54,627 bases of DNA from Paranoxybacillus vitaminiphilus (GTDB taxonomy: Bacteria; Bacillota; Bacilli; Bacillales; Anoxybacillaceae). Below, piece after piece: positions 53,585 to 54,627 of this stretch (position 1 is its first letter; every line of letters starts with the position of its first letter). Both the position numbers and the translations under genes were made by a program. The DNA is taken from the NCBI RefSeq assembly GCF_003259935.1, contig NZ_QLMH01000003.1, positions 1 through 54,627 on the forward strand, in the 5' to 3' direction. A model generated the notes under the pieces. That model was not told the origin of the DNA. It ran no database searches and saw only the letters and a list, made by a program, of their open reading frames with translations.

Positions 53585-54177
53585 GGGGATCCACTTGGAC
53601 AGAAGAAGAGAAAGAGTTTTTAGCAAATAACTGGCACAAAGGCCGTGAATATTGTGCAAAAAAACTAAATCGCACCGTGACCGCAGTAAACGTTAAAGCT
53701 AAACGTATGGGATTAGGTGGGTGTATAAAAAACTCCCACTTCTTAACTGCACAAAATGTTGCTGATTTGCTCGGGGTGGATATTAAACGCGTCTTAAATT
53801 GGGTTCAAAAAGGTCTTCTTCGTTTTAGTCTTGCGAAAGCGAAACGAAAAATTTATTTAATAGAGCTCGAAGAGTTGGAAAGGTTTTTAAAAGAAAACCT
53901 AGATTTATGGGATAGTAGAAAAATGAAAGGTTCCTTATGGATTAATGACCCTGATTGGCTTGTACAAAAGAGAAAATCTGACCGTTCCAGACCTGCCAAC
54001 GAGGGTAAGAAATGGACGCCAGAGGAAGACAAAAAAGCTATCTCTCTTTTTAAAACAGGAGATTACACTTACGCACAAATTGGTGAATTGTTAGGTCGTA
54101 GTGGTAATTCGGTAGAAAGACGAATAAGCCGACTGGACGTTTGGGGAACAGGAGAGTTCATCAGGGATAAGCGATGA
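53581..54177 (+). CDS. DNA-binding protein with two Myb-like ends and central HTH
   Basis: A 198-aa regulator. Residues 1-45 (WTEEEKEFLANNWHKGREYC) and 140-190 (WTPEEDKKAISLFKTGDYTY...GRSGNSVERRISRL) are SANT/Myb-like helical domains. Residues about 53-105 (FLTAQNVADLLGVDIKRVLNWV) look like a MerR/excisionase-type HTH. Overlaps the sigma-like gene by 4 bp (ATGA). Target unknown; could control late genes. Confidence 0.75.
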   Translation: MRGSTWTEEEKEFLANNWHKGREYCAKKLNRTVTAVNVKAKRMGLGGCIKNSHFLTAQNVADLLGVDIKRVLNWVQKGLLRFSLAKAKRKIYLIELEELERFLKENLDLWDSRKMKGSLWINDPDWLVQKRKSDRSRPANEGKKWTPEEDKKAISLFKTGDYTYAQIGELLGRSGNSVERRISRLDVWGTGEFIRDKR

Positions 54178-54219
54178 CTGGAACAACTATTTTACAGGTG
54201 TGAAAGGAGCGAATAAACA

Positions 54220-54627
54220 GTGAACCTTCAAAAATTGTTTGAGTTGCAGCGCCATTTGGATGAACGGATTATTCGTGAAAAAGGTCTCGGAGAAGAAGAG
54301 TTGATACCTAAAAAAATAATGGCCTTTCTCATAGAGTTGGGTGAACTGGCCAACGAATTACCGGAAATCTTTAAATTTTGGAGCAATAAGAAAAACAATT
54401 ACGAAAAAGCACTGGTTGAATATGTTGACGGTTTACATTTTCTTCTGTCTATCGGACTAGAGCAAGGCGTTCTATATCAATGTATGACTATTCATCCGAT
54501 TAAGCAAGCAACAGTATTCGAACAGTTTGCTGCAATATATCTTTATGCTAGCGCTTATTGGGCACATGGTTATAGTCGTTTGTTTAATGCTTACATTGGA
54601 CTTGGTGAGATGCTCGGTTTCACCTGG
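54220..54627 (+). CDS. Dimeric dUTPase (partial, cut by window end)
   Basis: First 136 residues of an all-alpha dUTP diphosphatase (dUTPase_2/MazG-type): NLQKLFELQRHLDERIIREKGL, metal-binding IELGELANE and EYVDGLHFLLSIG. Removes dUTP during phage replication. GTG 54220 with aaaggag 10 nt upstream. It continues past the window. Confidence 0.9.
   Translation, partial: MNLQKLFELQRHLDERIIREKGLGEEELIPKKIMAFLIELGELANELPEIFKFWSNKKNNYEKALVEYVDGLHFLLSIGLEQGVLYQCMTIHPIKQATVFEQFAAIYLYASAYWAHGYSRLFNAYIGLGEMLGFTW

Larger units (their letters stand above)
43500..54627. mobile_element. Left part of a prophage inserted in ytlA
   Basis: From the edge inward: serine integrase, membrane protein, S24 repressor (all lysogeny), Cro-like gene, then a rightward early operon with nuclease-like DUF2800, ssDNA-binding-like DUF2815, DNA polymerase A, clamp-like, sigma-like and dUTPase genes. 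Structural genes and the other attachment site are beyond the window. Confidence 0.9.

Overview
The window looks like a chromosomal segment of a moderately AT-rich Bacillaceae, most likely of the thermophilic Geobacillus/Parageobacillus/Anoxybacillus group. This is inferred from gene order, protein similarity recalled from memory and a REP-like intergenic repeat typical of that group; no database was searched. Between about 28 and 43 kb the gene order matches what I recall of the Bacillus subtilis yth-yti-ytj-luxS-ytk-ytl neighbourhood.

Layout. (1) 1-1.6 kb: a tRNA array of 14 genes (Ala, Met, Ile-CAT, Ser, fMet, Asp, Phe, Thr, His, Gly, Ile, Asn, Ser, Glu) plus two orphan 5' half-tRNAs just before the intact Thr and Asn genes. 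(2) 1.6-2.4 kb: an internally deleted IS1182-type element; then a CDF metal-efflux gene. (3) 3.7-11.7 kb: complete glycogen operon glgBCDAP. (4) 11.7-21.4 kb: AIM24-like protein, yteA, menA and the divergent menFDHBE menaquinone operon; menC is not at the expected place after menE. (5) 22-27.2 kb: a Fur-box-preceded group: DUF2325 gene, a frameshifted gene, a large lipoprotein and a lipoprotein fusing a beta-propeller to a di-heme cytochrome c domain. (6) 27.3-29.7 kb: cydAB-type quinol oxidase. (7) 29.9-37.5 kb: a zinc-starvation cluster with four Zur-like boxes: rpmE2, znuA, a COG0523 GTPase, and a divergent pair of a flavoprotein and a UPF0718 permease/TIGR03943 unit. Among them lie ytiB (carbonic anhydrase, frameshifted by a 14-bp tandem duplication), yidD and luxS. 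(8) 37.5-43.5 kb: ytzI, dps, a YjfB-like gene, a NUDIX gene, ytkC, ytkD and the ytlDCA ABC transporter.

(9) 43.5 kb to the end: the left part of a prophage inserted into ytlA by a large serine recombinase. It has a S24-type repressor and a Cro-like gene separated by an array of CCGA-N6-TCGG operators, then an early region with a Cas4-like DUF2800 protein, a DUF2815 ssDNA-binding-like protein, a family A DNA polymerase, a protein ending like a DnaN sliding clamp, a sigma-like factor, a protein with two Myb-like ends and a dimeric dUTPase cut by the window edge.

How it works together. Metal status is the theme of the middle: two Fur sites precede an uncharacterised extracytoplasmic lipoprotein/cytochrome pair, and Zur sites precede zinc uptake (ZnuA), zinc allocation (GTPase), zinc-free ribosomal protein replacement (RpmE2) and a putative membrane transport unit. 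Across the window an approximately 100-bp palindromic element with a conserved AAGTGTC...CCACA arm recurs five times at gene ends, probably acting as a terminator, and may be an undescribed repeat family.
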